Positions 63,114 to 64,000 of a stretch of DNA of 64,000 nucleotides are shown in pieces. The notes beneath the pieces are model-generated. The model had not been told where the DNA came from. It did not search any database and was given only the letters and a program-made list of their open reading frames with translations. Each line of letters opens with the position of its first letter. The stretch's first letter is position 1. The position numbers and the translations under genes were made by a program. Source of the stretch: Paeniglutamicibacter psychrophenolicus (GTDB lineage: Bacteria > Actinomycetota > Actinomycetes > Actinomycetales > Micrococcaceae); NCBI RefSeq assembly GCF_030812255.1, contig NZ_JAUSSH010000010.1, forward strand, positions 1-64,000, in the 5' to 3' direction.

Positions 63114-63338
63114 CTAGGATTCCCTGGGAGCGATGTCGCGTCCCAGCCAGCGCTCGGGCGGCACATCCTGCATCTTGCACATGGCCTGCCAGACCTTCTT
63201 GGGGGCGACGCCCCTGCCCAGCGCCTCGGCTGCGGTGACGCCTCCGACCTCGGCCAGCACCAGGGAAGTCGCCAATGTGCGGGAATAGCCCGCACCGAAC
63301 TCGTCGTCCATCAGACGCCAGAAATCACTCAATCGCAC
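63114..63338 (-). CDS. DUF3046 family protein
   Basis: A 74-residue protein with the DUF3046 pattern: RLSDFWRLMDDEFGAGYSRT at the N-terminus and VWQAMCKMQDVPPERWLGRD near the end. Function is unknown. The gene is a standard neighbour of recA in actinobacteria. The start is GTG, where the family pattern begins; an in-frame upstream ATG would add an unmatched 13 residues. The recA LexA box follows its stop codon. Confidence 0.87.
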   Translation of the reverse strand: MRLSDFWRLMDDEFGAGYSRTLATSLVLAEVGGVTAAEALGRGVAPKKVWQAMCKMQDVPPERWLGRDIAPRES

Positions 63339-63381
63339 CCTCGCAATTGTGCCACGGGTTTCCGGGGGTTTAAGCAAAAAA

Positions 63382-63433
63382 GCCCCCGCCCGGCTTCGCG
63401 GGCCAATTGGCCCTGGAAGACCGGCGCGGGGGC
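63382..63433 (-). terminator. Rho-independent terminator after the ClgR-like gene
   Basis: GCCCCCGC (63382-63389) pairs with GCGGGGGC (63426-63433) around an inner palindrome GGCCAATTGGCC. On the minus strand the stem is followed by a run of six T's. It lies 46 bp after the regulator's stop codon. Confidence 0.85.
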
Positions 63434-63479
63434 CGATGTTGCGGATGCCAGGTGAAACACTGGATCCGGATGTCGTTGG

Positions 63480-63812
63480 TTAGTGGCTCGGTGCCAGGCG
63501 CTTGCCGAGTTCAACCGGATAGTCGCCAGCAAACTCGCTGGTCAGGTCCACGGGGACCGTATCCGGAATGGTGATGCCTTCGGCGATGGCCACGCGGTCG
63601 CTGACCTCGCGAAGCATCAGTGAAAGCGGCACCTCGAGGGCACCACAGATCGAGGAGAGAAGCTCGGATGAGGCTTCCTTTTGTCCACGCTCGACCTCGG
63701 AAAGGTACCCAAGGGAAACGCGGGCGCTGTGGGAGACTTCGCGCAGGGTGCGACCCTGGCGTTGACGAACGTCACGAAGAACGTCACCGATTTCATGTCG
63801 AAGGACTACCAT
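63480..63812 (-). CDS. ClgR-like XRE-family transcriptional regulator
   Basis: A 110-residue regulator with an XRE helix-turn-helix: RRDVRQRQG-type start, then [20 protein letters not shown] and [20 protein letters not shown]. It closely follows the ClgR pattern, an activator of Clp protease genes in actinobacteria. The start is taken at ATG with GAGGAG 6 nt upstream. The same frame is open to 63980 (including [19 protein letters not shown]), so a longer form from about 63905 is possible. It lies between DUF3046-recA and the right edge. Confidence 0.88.
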   Translation of the reverse strand: MVVLRHEIGDVLRDVRQRQGRTLREVSHSARVSLGYLSEVERGQKEASSELLSSICGALEVPLSLMLREVSDRVAIAEGITIPDTVPVDLTSEFAGDYPVELGKRLAPSH

Positions 63813-64000
63813 CTTGCGCTCCTCTTTGTCTCGGCGGACCTCGCTCTGTAGGCCCACATCACGCCAACGGACCACACCGTTTACCGATACTGGTTGCTTG
63901 ACCATGTGCATTGCCTTTTGTTCTCCGGTCCTAATGCCTTGTGGGGCGATCGGTGCGGGCCACTTTTTTGTGCCCGTCATGGGTTACAACTGCCGGGGGT

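Overview
The window is high-GC chromosomal DNA whose gene content and order point to an actinobacterium of the family Micrococcaceae (Arthrobacter or a close relative). Supporting signs are an ROK/CUT1 sugar locus, a mycothiol-dependent maleylpyruvate isomerase-type enzyme, a PriA-type HisA, LexA boxes of the Gram-positive CGAAC-N4-GTTCG form, DUF3046 and a ClgR-like regulator beside recA-recX, and alanine/proline tails on IF3 and L20. The genus call is inferred from gene content only. No tRNA gene, CRISPR array, IS element or prophage is visible.

Left edge to 16.3 kb. The first 200 bp hold the promoter and leader of an rRNA operon that runs leftward out of the window. To its right, on the minus strand, lie tyrS, a HelD/HelR-type RNA polymerase-releasing ATPase, apt, a 3-methyladenine glycosylase and a MDMPI-type enzyme. 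The arginine genes follow: argC-J-B-D-F-R form one run (10.3-16.3 kb), while argH sits apart (6.3-7.7 kb) behind its own ArgR-type operator. Between them are an ankyrin protein, a macro-domain hydrolase, an SRPBCC/ArsR pair and a small membrane protein. argG is absent.

16.4-30.4 kb is an accessory zone: a quinone oxidoreductase, a DUF1990 protein, an ROK regulator with a lipoprotein and two permeases (a CUT1 sugar importer without its ATPase), AlkC, VOC and OsmC proteins, a MerR/membrane-protein pair with a clear operator, an unrecognised 382-residue protein and a toxin-antitoxin locus. Three genes here look broken: a phosphopantetheinyl transferase, a small membrane protein and the RelE-like toxin.

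30.4-64 kb is mostly core genome: pheST, a lipoprotein penicillin-binding protein, LppM, an HExxH protein coupled to a SIMPL protein, pcp-mutT-cation transporter, trmH, infC-rpmI-rplT, DUF1844, MFS and SseB, an APH-fold kinase, hisC-B-H-(small ORF)-priA, a LysM protein divergent from lexA, dinG-hflX, an RsmC-like methyltransferase, dapF, miaA, miaB, recX, recA, DUF3046 and a ClgR-like regulator. LexA boxes lie between the LysM gene and lexA and ahead of recA, so SOS regulation is laid out in the window. About twelve genes have a TANNNT -10 hexamer only 6-8 nt before the start codon and no Shine-Dalgarno, which suggests leaderless mRNAs.
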